64,000 bases of DNA from RYN-230 sp963711705 (GTDB taxonomy: Bacteria > Actinomycetota > Actinomycetes > Streptosporangiales > Streptosporangiaceae). The translations under genes were made by a program, and so were the position numbers. Below the pieces are notes generated by a model that saw only the letters and a program-made list of their open reading frames with translations, had not been told where the DNA came from and made no database searches. The DNA lies in NCBI GenBank assembly GCA_963711705.1, contig CAVQFM010000007.1, forward strand, positions 186,001 to 250,000, in the 5' to 3' direction. This document shows positions 49,042-57,111 of the stretch, piece by piece. Within the stretch, counting starts at the first letter, position 1. Each line of letters opens with the position of its first letter.

Positions 49042-50316
49042 TCAGGTGGCAACCGCGTCCAGGGCGGCGGTGAAAACCTCGGCGATCTGGCCGATCTCCG
49101 CCTCGGTGATCACAAACGGCGGGGAGACCTGCAGCGCCACCCCGCGCAGCAGCCGGGTGATCACCCCGCGCTCGCGGATCGCGGCGACCAGCCGCTGGCC
49201 GAGGCCGGGGTCGGCGGCCCGGGCCGTCTCGTCGATCTCGACCGCGGCCAGCAGCCCGGTGCCGGCCCGGACCTCGGTCACCAGCGGGTGAGCGGCCAGC
49301 GGCCGGAGCGCGGCGGCCAGCACCGGCTCCAGCGCGGCCACCCGGCTGACCAGCTGCTCCCGCTCGATCAGGTCCAGGTTCGCGACGGCCACCGCGCACG
49401 CGGTGGGGTGCGCGGAGTACGTGTACCCGTGCCGGAAGACCTCCGCCGACCCGGGCCGCCAGAACGGCTCGGCCACCCGCTCGGCCGCGATCACCGCGCC
49501 GATCGGCGCGTACCCGGAGCTGAGGCCCTTGGCCGTGGTGATCAGGTCTGGGTCGAGCCCGAACCGCTCGCTGGCCATCCACCGGCCGGTCCGGCCGAAC
49601 CCGGTGATCACTTCGTCGGCGATGAACAGCACATCGTGCTGGCGGCAGATGTCCCGGACCCGGGCCAGGTACCCCTCTGGGGGCGGGTAGACGCCGCCCG
49701 CCCCGATCACCGGCTCGCAGAAGAACGCGGCCACCCGCTCGGCCCCGGTCTGCTCGATGGCCTTGCCCAGCGCGGCCGGGTCATCCCAGGGCACCCGCTC
49801 GACACCGGTCACCAGCGGCCCGAACGGGTCGGTGTTGGCCGGGATGCCACCCAGCGACGTGCCGTACGCGTTCATCCCGTGGTAGGCGTGCGTCCGGCCC
49901 AGGCAGACCTGCTTGGCCGGCTGGCCTGCCGCCCGCCAGTAGCCGCGGGCCAGCTTGGCCGCGGTGTCCACCGCGTCCGACCCGCCGCCCGGGGTGAGGA
50001 ACACCTTGGCCCCGGGGACCGGGGCCAGCTCCGCTACCCGGCGGGCCAGCTCGTCCGCGGGCGGGTTCGAGTAGTACTCGAACGCCTGGAAGGCGGCGAG
50101 TTTGCGCATCTGCCCGGCCGCGGCGTCGGCCAGCTCGGCCCGGCCGTGCCCGACGTTGCAGTACCACAGGCTGGCCAGCGCGTCGAGGTAGCGGCGGCCC
50201 TGGTCATCGACGACCCAGCAGCCCTCGCCCCGCACCATCGTGATGGTCTGGCCGGCCAGGCTGGCCATGTTCGCGAACGGATTCCACAGCGGCGATACCG
50301 CCGATTCTGAGCTCAT
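49042..50316 (-). CDS. Class III aminotransferase (omega-amino acid type)
   Basis: 424 residues from ATG 50316. PLP motifs: 'FLTPGGGSDAVDTAAKLAR', 'LFIADEVITGFGRTG' and the Schiff-base lysine in 'ITTAKGLSSGYAPIGAV'. It resembles omega-amino-acid:pyruvate and diamine aminotransferases more than the phospholyase at 23 kb, with which it shares only the fold. GAGAAT lies 6 bases before the chosen ATG, consistent with leaderless expression; the earlier ATG at 50334 is possible. No adjacent dehydrogenase to define a pathway. Confidence 0.88.
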   Translation of the reverse strand: MSSESAVSPLWNPFANMASLAGQTITMVRGEGCWVVDDQGRRYLDALASLWYCNVGHGRAELADAAAGQMRKLAAFQAFEYYSNPPADELARRVAELAPVPGAKVFLTPGGGSDAVDTAAKLARGYWRAAGQPAKQVCLGRTHAYHGMNAYGTSLGGIPANTDPFGPLVTGVERVPWDDPAALGKAIEQTGAERVAAFFCEPVIGAGGVYPPPEGYLARVRDICRQHDVLFIADEVITGFGRTGRWMASERFGLDPDLITTAKGLSSGYAPIGAVIAAERVAEPFWRPGSAEVFRHGYTYSAHPTACAVAVANLDLIEREQLVSRVAALEPVLAAALRPLAAHPLVTEVRAGTGLLAAVEIDETARAADPGLGQRLVAAIRERGVITRLLRGVALQVSPPFVITEAEIGQIAEVFTAALDAVAT

Positions 50317-50342
50317 CGCGGCATTCTCCCGCACGAGGCCAG

Positions 50343-50831
50343 TCAGTAACCGTCGGGGCGGCTGCTGTCGCGCCTCTCCTGCAGGTGCCGGGCCACGAAC
50401 TCGTCGTCCAGGCCGCTGCCGAACTGAGCCCGCTGCCGCCGCTGCCGGCGTGCCCAGCGCTTCTTGCGGGTCAGGCCGACGATGAGCACGATCACGCCTG
50501 CGGCCACCGGCGCCCCGACCAGCAGGCCACTGGTCAGCCGGTGGGTGAGGGTGTCGGCCATGGCGTCATCCGGGTTGCCGGGATCGAAATAGACGCCGAC
50601 CGCCTTGGCCGACCCGGACCCCGGGACGGGAGCCGAGTAATCCTGGCCGTGATACCGGAACACGACGAGCCCGTTGGACTCGGTGCCGACCGTATGCTGG
50701 CCGGTCCACAGCACGGCCTCCGGTGACTGGGCCACCAGTGCCGCGGCGACCAGCGCGAAAGCGAACAACGCGGCGGCCAGGCCGACGGACCAGCCAGCGC
50801 CGTCCAGCAACCCCCGCAGACGAGCGCGCAT
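50343..50831 (-). CDS. DUF3592-like membrane protein
   Basis: 162 residues from ATG 50831 (ATG 50849 and further upstream codons are in frame). Two transmembrane helices: near residue 15-35 ('LAAALFAFALVAAALVA') and about 105-127 ('LLVGAPVAAGVIVLIVGL'), with a beta-rich extracellular segment between ('SNGLVVFRYHGQDYSAPV' and 'VGVYFDPGNPDDA'). This layout matches DUF3592 proteins. The C-terminal tail is very basic. Function unknown. Confidence 0.68.
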   Translation of the reverse strand: MRARLRGLLDGAGWSVGLAAALFAFALVAAALVAQSPEAVLWTGQHTVGTESNGLVVFRYHGQDYSAPVPGSGSAKAVGVYFDPGNPDDAMADTLTHRLTSGLLVGAPVAAGVIVLIVGLTRKKRWARRQRRQRAQFGSGLDDEFVARHLQERRDSSRPDGY

Positions 50832-50974
50832 GAGGCCATTGTCGGCCATCGGCCAGCCGGCTGTCACCCGGGTAAACCGGGCCGCCGGCGGAAATCTGGT
50901 CCCGGGTGTATCTGCGGCCACCGCCGGTGCTCTGGGTCGGCAAGGGACTTTTCATCATCGAACGGGGGCACGTG

Positions 50975-51232
50975 ATGTACGACGAGGTGATGTTCCTGGA
51001 CTGCCCCGCCTACCTGGACCGGCACGGGTCGGCCAGGTGCGGGCTGCCGGCCGAGGTCGAGCACCGCTACACGATGGGGTCAACCGACGGGCCGCTGGAG
51101 AGCGCCCGGATCAGTTGCCCGCGAGGGCACTGGTTCAACGGCCCCATCGAGTCACTGACCTGGGACAAGTCCGGGTCCAAGACGGCCGGCGCAGCCCGCC
51201 CGGCCCAGGTGGACGGCCGCCGGCCTTCATGA
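50975..51232 (+). CDS. Small cysteine-containing hypothetical protein
   Basis: 85 residues: 'FLDCPAYLDRHGSARCGLPA' and 'RISCPRGHWFNGPIESLTW' contain three cysteines and two histidines spaced like a zinc ribbon. ACGGGGG lies 5-7 bases before the ATG (a GTG one codon earlier is also possible). Widespread type in actinomycetes, where such proteins accompany WhiB genes, but function not known. The frame extension upstream to 50906 overlaps the previous gene's promoter and is not used. Confidence 0.6.
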   Translation: MYDEVMFLDCPAYLDRHGSARCGLPAEVEHRYTMGSTDGPLESARISCPRGHWFNGPIESLTWDKSGSKTAGAARPAQVDGRRPS

Positions 51233-51242
51233 CGTCAGCGGG

Positions 51243-51548
51243 CTAGCTCAGCCGGGAACTGGCGGGCGGCCGGCCGCGCGGCCGCTTCCGCGCGGTGATC
51301 GTGCCACGGTCGAAGATTTCCCCGCCCCAGACCCCGTACGGCTCGCGGCGTTCCACCGCCCCGGCCAGGCACGGGCCGCGCAGCGGGCACGGCCGGCAGT
51401 GCGCCTTGGCCAGCTCCAGCTCATCGGGCAGATCCGAGAACCACAGCTGCGGGTCGCGCTGGCACGGCAGCAGGCCATCCACCGCCCGCCGGGCCAGCGG
51501 GCCGGCCGGGGCGATGGGCGGCAGCTGGCCGAGCCTGATGGCAGCCAT
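51243..51548 (-). CDS. whiB7: WhiB7-like redox-sensing transcriptional regulator
   Basis: 101 residues. Four iron-sulfur cysteines: one in 'LLPCQRDPQLWF' and three in 'AHCRPCPLRGPCLAGA'. 'EPYGVWGGEIF' is the sigma-A-contacting turn, and the C-terminal 'RKRPRGRPP' is an AT-hook, the distinguishing mark of WhiB7 among WhiB proteins. WhiB7 activates intrinsic antibiotic-resistance genes. GGAGGG is 4 bases from the ATG. The upstream region (51549-51720) is long and contains an 11-bp inverted repeat, in line with the long regulated leaders known for whiB7. Confidence 0.82.
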   Translation of the reverse strand: MAAIRLGQLPPIAPAGPLARRAVDGLLPCQRDPQLWFSDLPDELELAKAHCRPCPLRGPCLAGAVERREPYGVWGGEIFDRGTITARKRPRGRPPASSRLS

Positions 51549-51636
51549 TCGTCCCTCCAGTCGGCGTGCGTTTGTCAGCACGTGACACGCTACGAAGGCG
51601 GTGGCAGGCCGGGCGTCACCCGAAAGTGCCGTCCCT

Positions 51637-51713
51637 GGTGGAATCTTGACCGGGACCCCCGTCTGCCCAGCTGGCCAGCGTGTCCGGGCGGTCCGGCCGG
51701 CAAAGATTCCACC
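51637..51713. repeat. 11-bp inverted repeat upstream of whiB7
   Basis: GGTGGAATCTT (51637-51647) and AAGATTCCACC (51703-51713) are exact inverted copies separated by 55 bases. They lie between whiB7 and the divergent small ORF. Either a pair of operator half-sites or part of a folded 5' leader. Confidence 0.5.
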
Positions 51714-51810
51714 CCCACCCGCACCTTGGAGTGATGCGCGCCGGCCGGGCTGGTCCCTAGCGTTGCGGTGAACGCACGAACACAAGCCGCTAACCGGAGT
51801 TGATAACGCC

Positions 51811-51888
51811 ATGGCCGATGCCCAGCCCGACCCGCCCAGGAACCGCCCAGCCACTACCATCCGGGACGCGGGGGGCGCCTGCGCGTGA
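51811..51888 (+). CDS. Small ORF coupled to the following gene
   Basis: 25 codons (starts MADAQPDPP), with GGAGTT 10 bases before the ATG. Its TGA overlaps the next GTG start (GTGA, 51885-51888). Proline-rich, no fold. The same arrangement, a 25-codon ORF overlapping the next start, occurs at 44133. Confidence 0.4.
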   Translation: MADAQPDPPRNRPATTIRDAGGACA

Positions 51889-52115
51889 CCGGCGACCAGG
51901 CCGAGCCGGCCCGTTACGAGATCCGGGTCAACGGCGTCCTCGATGACCAGTGGGCGGACTGGCTCGGTGGCCTCCAGCTGGAGATCACCGGCCGCCAGAC
52001 CACCATCACCGGCGTGCTGCCGGACCAGCCGGCCCTGCACGGCGTGCTGGCCCGCATCCGCGACCTGGGGCTGTGCCTGGTCTCAGTGCGCCGCGTGGAC
52101 CAGCGGGATGTCTAG
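51885..52115 (+). CDS. Conserved small hypothetical protein
   Basis: 76 residues, compact alpha/beta: 'ARYEIRVNGVLDDQWADWLG' then 'LQLEITGRQTTITGVLPDQP' and 'LHGVLARIRDLGLCLVSVRR'. The pattern 'YEIRVxGxLDxxWxxWxGGL' is one I recognise from many Streptomyces proteins without known function, often ending in 'DLGLxLxSVxR'. Starts on a GTG overlapping the small ORF before it. Convergent with the thiolase gene (stops 4 bases apart in overlap). Confidence 0.65.
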   Translation: MTGDQAEPARYEIRVNGVLDDQWADWLGGLQLEITGRQTTITGVLPDQPALHGVLARIRDLGLCLVSVRRVDQRDV

Positions 52116-53256
52116 AGCAGTTCGAGGATGGTCGCGTTGGCCTGCCCGCCACCCTCGCACATGGTCTGCAGCCCATAGCGGATCCCGTTGTCCCGCATGT
52201 GATGGATCAGCGTGGTCATCAGCCGCGCGCCGGAACCGCCGAGTGGGTGGCCCAGCGCGATCGCGCCGCCGTTGGCGTTCAGCGCCTTCGGGTCGGCCCC
52301 CAGGTCGGCCAGCCAGGCCAGTGGCACCGGCGCGAACGCCTCGTTGACCTCGAACGCGCCGATCTCATCGATGCTCAGGCCGCTGCGGGCCAGCGCCTTG
52401 CGGGTGGCCGGGATCGGCGCGGTGAGCATGATCACCGGGTCCGCCCCGGCCAGCACCGCGGTATGCACCCGGGCCAGCGGGGCCAGCCCCAGTGCGGCCG
52501 CTTGGTCCGACGTCGTCAGCAGCAGGCCAGCCGCGCCATCGGAGATCTGCGAGGAGTTGCCTGCCGTGATCACGCCGTCCGGCCTGAACGCGGCGCGCAG
52601 GCCGGCCAGCACGCCGCGGTCGTGCCCCGGCGCACCCCTTCGTCGGCCCGGACCACGCCGCCGCCGGGCAGCGGCACCGGGGCGACCTGCTCCTCGAAAC
52701 GGCCCGCGTCCTGTGCGGCCGCGGCCTTCTCGTGCGAGCCGACCGAGAACTCGTCCACCTGGGTGCGGGACAGCGCCCAGCGCTCGGCGACCAGCTCCGC
52801 GCCGAGGCCCTGGTTGGGCACCACGCCGTCGTAGCGGGCCAGGAATTCCGCGCCCAGCGGGTCGGCGCCCTGCACCGACGACCCCATCGGCACCCGGGAC
52901 ATGGACTCCACGCCCCCCGCCACCACCACGTCGTAGTGCCCGGCGATCAGGCCAGCCGCGGCGAAGTGCACCGCCTGCTGGGAGGACCCGCACTGGCGGT
53001 CCACGGTCACCCCGGTGACCGTCTCTGGCCAGCCCGCGGCCAGCACCGACGTCCGCGCGATGTCGAAAGCCTGCTCACCGACCTGGCCGACGCAGCCCCA
53101 CACCACGTCGTCCACCACGGCCGGGTCGAGCCCGGTCCGGGTGACCAGGGCATTCAGCACATGGGCCGACAGCGCGACCGGGTGCAGCCCGGACAGGGCG
53201 CCGTTGCGCTTCCCGACCGGCGTCCGCACGGCCGCCACGATCACTGCATCACGCAC
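52112..53256 (-). pseudogene. Acetyl-CoA C-acyltransferase (thiolase), frameshifted in this sequence
   Basis: Thiolase of beta-oxidation type. From GTG 53256 (AAGAGGAGAT upstream) the frame gives 'IVAAVRTPVGKRNGALSG', the nucleophile 'VDRQCGSSQQAVHFAAAG' and 'DEGVRRGTT', then loses homology. The rest, 'RGVLAGLRAAFRPDGVITAG', 'GHPLGGSGARL' (active-site His) and 'CEGGGQANATI' (active-site Cys), is in another frame to the TGA at 52112. Adding one base near 52619 restores 381 residues. All catalytic residues are intact, so a sequencing slip is quite possible. Confidence 0.85.
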
Positions 53257-53326
53257 GCCGATCTCCTCTTGCCGTGCCCCCAGCCGCACGATGCCAGGTG
53301 TTCCGGGGCCTGGCAACCAGCGGCAG

Positions 53327-53360
53327 TTGACGCCGCCTCGCCTCATGGGTACATTACCCA
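53327..53360 (+). promoter_or_regulatory. Promoter with operator TGGGTACATTACCCA for the YtrA-type operon
   Basis: TTGACG (53327-53332), 17 bases, TACATT (53350-53355). The -10 hexamer is the centre of the palindrome TGGGTA-CAT-TACCCA (53346-53360), an ideal repressor position for the GntR protein encoded 31 bases downstream. Confidence 0.72.
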
Positions 53361-53391
53361 ACTAATGAACCACGTAACCGGGAGGCTGCGA

Positions 53392-53775
53392 GTGCCCGCG
53401 CTGGACGAGGGGACGCCACTGTTCGTGCAGATCGCCGAGCAGCTGGCCGACGACATCGTCGACGGCGTGCTGGCCGAGGGCGCGCGAGTGCCGTCCACCA
53501 ACGAGCTGGCGGCGTTCTACCGCATCAACCCGGCGACCGCGGCGAAGGGGATCAACTTGCTGGTGGACGAGGCAGTGCTGGAGAAGCGCCGCGGCATCGG
53601 GATGTTCGTCGCCGCTGGCGCACGGGAGCAGCTGTGCGCGGACCGCCGTAAGCAGTTCGCCGAGCAGTACCTCGACCCGATGCTGACCGAGGCCACCCGG
53701 CTGGGCATCGACATCGACACGCTGGTGTCCCTCATCCAGGGGTCCAGCTGGCACAACGGAGGCAGCACGCCATGA
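53392..53775 (+). CDS. GntR regulator, YtrA subfamily
   Basis: 127 residues: winged helix 'TPLFVQIAEQLADDIVDGVL', 'ARVPSTNELAAFYRINPATA' and 'EKRRGIGMFVAAGA', followed by a short dimerisation helix pair, as in YtrA repressors of cell-envelope-stress ABC transporters. GGAGG is 7 bases before the GTG at 53392; the in-frame ATG at 53365 lies next to the operator. Coupled by ATGA overlap to the ATPase gene, so it controls the three-gene operon. Confidence 0.88.
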   Translation: MPALDEGTPLFVQIAEQLADDIVDGVLAEGARVPSTNELAAFYRINPATAAKGINLLVDEAVLEKRRGIGMFVAAGAREQLCADRRKQFAEQYLDPMLTEATRLGIDIDTLVSLIQGSSWHNGGSTP

Positions 53776-54659
53776 CCCCGACGATCTCCACGACCGCGCT
53801 GACCCGCCGCTACCGCGGCCAGGTCGCGCTGGACAACGTCTCGCTGTCGGTCGAGCCGGGCACGGTGACCGGGCTGCTGGGCCGCAACGGCGCGGGGAAG
53901 ACGACGCTGATGCGGATCATCACCGGTCAGGAGTTCCCGACCGCCGGGGCCGTCCAGGTGTTCGGGCAGGCCCCGGCGGAGAACGACGCGGTGCTGCGCC
54001 GCCTGGTGTTCGTCCGCGAGGAGCAGGCCTACCCCGACCTGTCCGTGGCCCAGGTGATCCGGGTGGCCTCCTGGTTCTACCCCCACTGGGACGGCCAGCT
54101 GGCCGGGCAGCTGCTGGCCGACTTCGAGCTGCCGCCACGCCGGCGGATCAGGAAGCTGTCCCGCGGCATGCGCTCGGCGGTCGGGATCGTCATCGGGCTG
54201 GCCGCCCGGGCCGAGCTGACCCTGTTCGACGAGCCGTACGCCGGCCTGGACGCCGTGGCCCGGCAGCTGTTCTACGACCGGCTGCTGGCCGATTTCGCCG
54301 AGCATCCGCGCACCGTCGTGCTGTCCACCCACCTCATCGACGAAGTGGCCGACCTGCTGGAGCACGTGGTGCTGCTGGACCATGGGCGCGTGGTGCTGGA
54401 CGCGCCCGCCGACGACGTCCGCGGCACCGCGGTGACCGTGAGCGGGCCGGCCACGGCCGTCGACGAATTCGTCGCCGGGTACCCGGTCTGGCACCGGCAG
54501 CGGCTCGGCTCACGGGCCTCGGTCACCATGCCCGGCCCGCTCGACCTGGCCGCGCAGGCCCGGGCGCGCGCGCTGCGCCTGAGCCTGGAACCCCTGTCCC
54601 TGCAGCAACTGCTGGTCCGCGCGTCCGGCAGCTTCAGCGACGAGAAGGTGAGCGCATGA
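53772..54659 (+). CDS. ABC transporter ATP-binding protein (YtrB type)
   Basis: 295 residues: Walker A 'GLLGRNGAGKTTLMRI', signature 'RKLSRGMRSAVGIV', Walker B 'LTLFDEPYAGLD', H-loop 'LSTHLIDEVADLLEH'. Signature is LSRGM rather than LSGGQ, typical for this family. It overlaps both neighbours by 4 bases. Partner of the YtrA-like regulator and the membrane protein following. Probably responds to lantibiotics or wall-active agents (by analogy). Confidence 0.9.
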   Translation: MTPTISTTALTRRYRGQVALDNVSLSVEPGTVTGLLGRNGAGKTTLMRIITGQEFPTAGAVQVFGQAPAENDAVLRRLVFVREEQAYPDLSVAQVIRVASWFYPHWDGQLAGQLLADFELPPRRRIRKLSRGMRSAVGIVIGLAARAELTLFDEPYAGLDAVARQLFYDRLLADFAEHPRTVVLSTHLIDEVADLLEHVVLLDHGRVVLDAPADDVRGTAVTVSGPATAVDEFVAGYPVWHRQRLGSRASVTMPGPLDLAAQARARALRLSLEPLSLQQLLVRASGSFSDEKVSA

Positions 54660-55348
54660 AAACCCTGATCAGCATCGCCCGCTACCACCTGGTCGACCGG
54701 ATGACCTACCTGGTGCTGCCCTGGGGGGCCATGATGTTCAGCTTCCTGGTCAACCTGGTCATCGCCACGGAGGTGGCGCCCGTTCCGAACGGTTACTACA
54801 CCGGCGGGGTGGTGACGCTGTACTGCTTCCTGTTCGTCTGCGGGGTGCTGAGCATGACCAGGTCGCTGTCGTTCGGGCTGATGCTCGGGGTCAGCCGCCG
54901 CGCCTACTACCTGGGTACCGCCCTGCTGGTGCTGGTGCTCGGCGTCGTGTACGGCCTCGGGCTGACCGCGCTGCAGGCCATCGAGCGGGCCACCGGCGGG
55001 TGGGGCCTGGGCGTCAACTTCTTCCGGGTGCCGTGGATCCTGGATGGCCCGTGGTACGAGACCTGGCTGACAGCGTTCGTGCTGCTCGTGCTGTTCTTCC
55101 TGTACGGCATGTGGTACGGGCTCGTGTACCGGCGCTGGAGCCTGCCCGGGCTGGCCGCGTTCCTCGCCGCCCAGGTACTGGCCGGGCTGGTAGTTGCCGT
55201 CGTGGTGACGCTGACCGACAACTGGAACGCGTTTGGCAAGTTCTTCGGCACCACGCTGACGCTGCCACTGCTGCTGGCCGTGCTGGCGGCGGCCGCTGCG
55301 CTGCTCGGGCTGGGCGGGTTCACCACCCTGCGCCGGGCCGCCATCTGA
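54656..55348 (+). CDS. ABC transporter membrane protein of the YtrA-controlled operon
   Basis: 230 residues, six hydrophobic helices beginning near residue 18 ('YLVLPWGAMMFSFLVNLVIA'), followed by 'VVTLYCFLFVCGVLSMTRSL', and ending 'LLAVLAAAAALLGLGGFTTL'. No ATPase motif. Its ATG overlaps the ATPase stop by 4 bases. Low conservation is normal for this subunit. Last gene of the operon. Confidence 0.85.
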   Translation: MKTLISIARYHLVDRMTYLVLPWGAMMFSFLVNLVIATEVAPVPNGYYTGGVVTLYCFLFVCGVLSMTRSLSFGLMLGVSRRAYYLGTALLVLVLGVVYGLGLTALQAIERATGGWGLGVNFFRVPWILDGPWYETWLTAFVLLVLFFLYGMWYGLVYRRWSLPGLAAFLAAQVLAGLVVAVVVTLTDNWNAFGKFFGTTLTLPLLLAVLAAAAALLGLGGFTTLRRAAI

Positions 55349-55447
55349 TCGCCGGATGGCCACCCGCCAGACGCCTGCGCGTTACCGGCTGGCCACTGGG
55401 TCAGCTGAGTAAACTGGGCCTTTGGCACACTTCGGTGGGAGCCGCTG

Positions 55448-56925
55448 ATGGCGATAGCCGTTGACCTGGTGGGCGTCCACGGCACGCGGAACGCCGGGCT
55501 GGCCCCTTCTGGCCACGCGCCCGCAGACAAGCTGGCCACCCGGGTGGCCGGGCGGATCGAGGCGGAAATCGCCCGGCGCGGCTGGCCCGCAGGTGAGTCA
55601 CTCGGCTCCGAAGTGGACCTGCGCGAGCAGTACGGGGTGAGCCGCGCGGTGCTGCGCGAGGCGGTGCGGCTCGTCGAGCACCACCAGGTGGCCCGGATGC
55701 AGCGCGGACCGGGCGGCGGGCTGCTGATCGTCACGCCGGACGCCGGGCCCGCCACCCGGGCCAGCGTGATCTACCTGGAGTACCTCGGCACCAGCGTCGA
55801 GGATCTGGTGGCGGCCCGGCTGCTGCTGGAGCCATTGGCCACGGCGCTGGCCGCCGAGCGCATCACCGAGGACGGTATTACGCGGCTCCGCGGGGCCCTG
55901 GCCGCCGAGCCGGACCGGAATTCACCAGGCATGTGGTCACACGATCCGCTGAACGTCGTGCTGGGCGAGCTGTCCGGCAACTCGGTGCTGCGGCTGTTCA
56001 TCGACGTGCTGACCCGGCTGACCGACCGCTACGCCTACCTGGGCGAGCAGCTGGCCCCGGATGAGCTCGCGGCCGCCCGGGCCCGGTCCCAGCAGTGGCA
56101 CGCGTCCATCGTGGAAGCGGTCATCGCCGGCGACGCCGCCCGGGCCCAGACCCGGATGAGCGACTACCTGGACAGAACCGCCGCCTGGCTGCACGAGCAC
56201 CGGGACGGCCCGGATGCCGGGCCCCGCCCGGGTGCCGGGCCGGCCCGCCCGCGGACTCCAGCCCGGCCAAGGAGAAGCTGGCCGAGGTCATGGCGGCCCG
56301 GATCTACCAGGACATCGTCCGGCAGGGCTGGCCGGTCGGCCAGGTGCTGGGCTCCGAGACCGGACTGCTCGACCGGTACCAGATCAGCCGGGCGGTGTTC
56401 CGCGAGGCGGTGCGGCTGCTGGAATACCACGCGGTGGCCCGGATGCGCCGCGGGCCGGGCGGCGGGCTGGTCGTCGCCGAGCCGGAACCCCAGGCCAGCA
56501 TCGAAACGATGGCACTGTACCTGGAGTACCAGCACAGCACCGGGGAGGACCTGCGCATAGTCCGGGAAGCCATCGAGCTCGGGACGGTAGCCGGGGTGAC
56601 CGCCCGCCGCGCTGACCCGCAGGTGGCCGCCTGGCTGGACGCGGCGGCAGGCTGGCCCACGACCGGGTCCGTCCCGGCTGACCGGTTCCACAGCGAACTG
56701 GCCCAGCTCGCGGGCAACCCGGTGCTGGTCCTGTTCCTGCGCATTCTGTCCGAGCTGTTCCGGCGGCACACCGCCAGCCACAGTGTCCCGCCGCCGGCGG
56801 ACGTCGTCGGCCAGGTAGCGCAGGCCCATCAGCGCATCCTGGACGCGATCGTGGCTGGCGACGGCTGCCTGGCCCGGCACCGGATGCGCCGTCACCTGGC
56901 CAAGCTCTCCCCCTGGTGGCACTGA
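55448..56925 (+). pseudogene. Tandem double GntR (two winged-helix/FCD-like modules), frameshifted at the junction
   Basis: Two successive GntR-type modules. The first (ATG 55448) has 'ESLGSEVDLREQYGVSRAVL' and 'VARMQRGPGGGLLIVTPDAG' then a helical effector domain. The second, in another frame, has 'QVLGSETGLLDRYQISRAVF' and 'VARMRRGPGGGLVVAEPEP' with its own effector domain to the stop at 56925. Adding one base around 56245-56255 fuses them into one 492-residue protein with two HTHs. Internal duplication is obvious. As written, the first frame runs on to 56560 and the second lacks its own clear start. A two-headed regulator is unusual. Confidence 0.8.
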
Positions 56926-57035
56926 ACCCCGGTCAGCCGCTGGTGACCGCGAACAGCGGCCATGCTTCTGGCCGCCCGGCCAGCTGGTGACTGCCCCGGC
57001 GCGTCGAAGACGCCCAGCGCACGGCCGGCGGCACC

Positions 57036-57103
57036 TGGCCGACCCGCGCACGCTGATGATGCCGCACCTGCTCGTCGTCACCTGGGGCCGCAAGCCGGGC
57101 TAG
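57036..57103 (+). other. Possible C-terminal gene remnant
   Basis: A short plus-strand frame reads 'LADPRTLMMPHLLVVTWGRK' and stops at 57101-57103. The residues look like the end of a methyltransferase-type protein, but nothing homologous precedes them, so a decayed fragment is possible. Weak evidence. The stop lies in the CTAGGCCGTGTCCTAG repeat. Confidence 0.2.
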
Positions 57104-57111
57104 GCCGTGTC

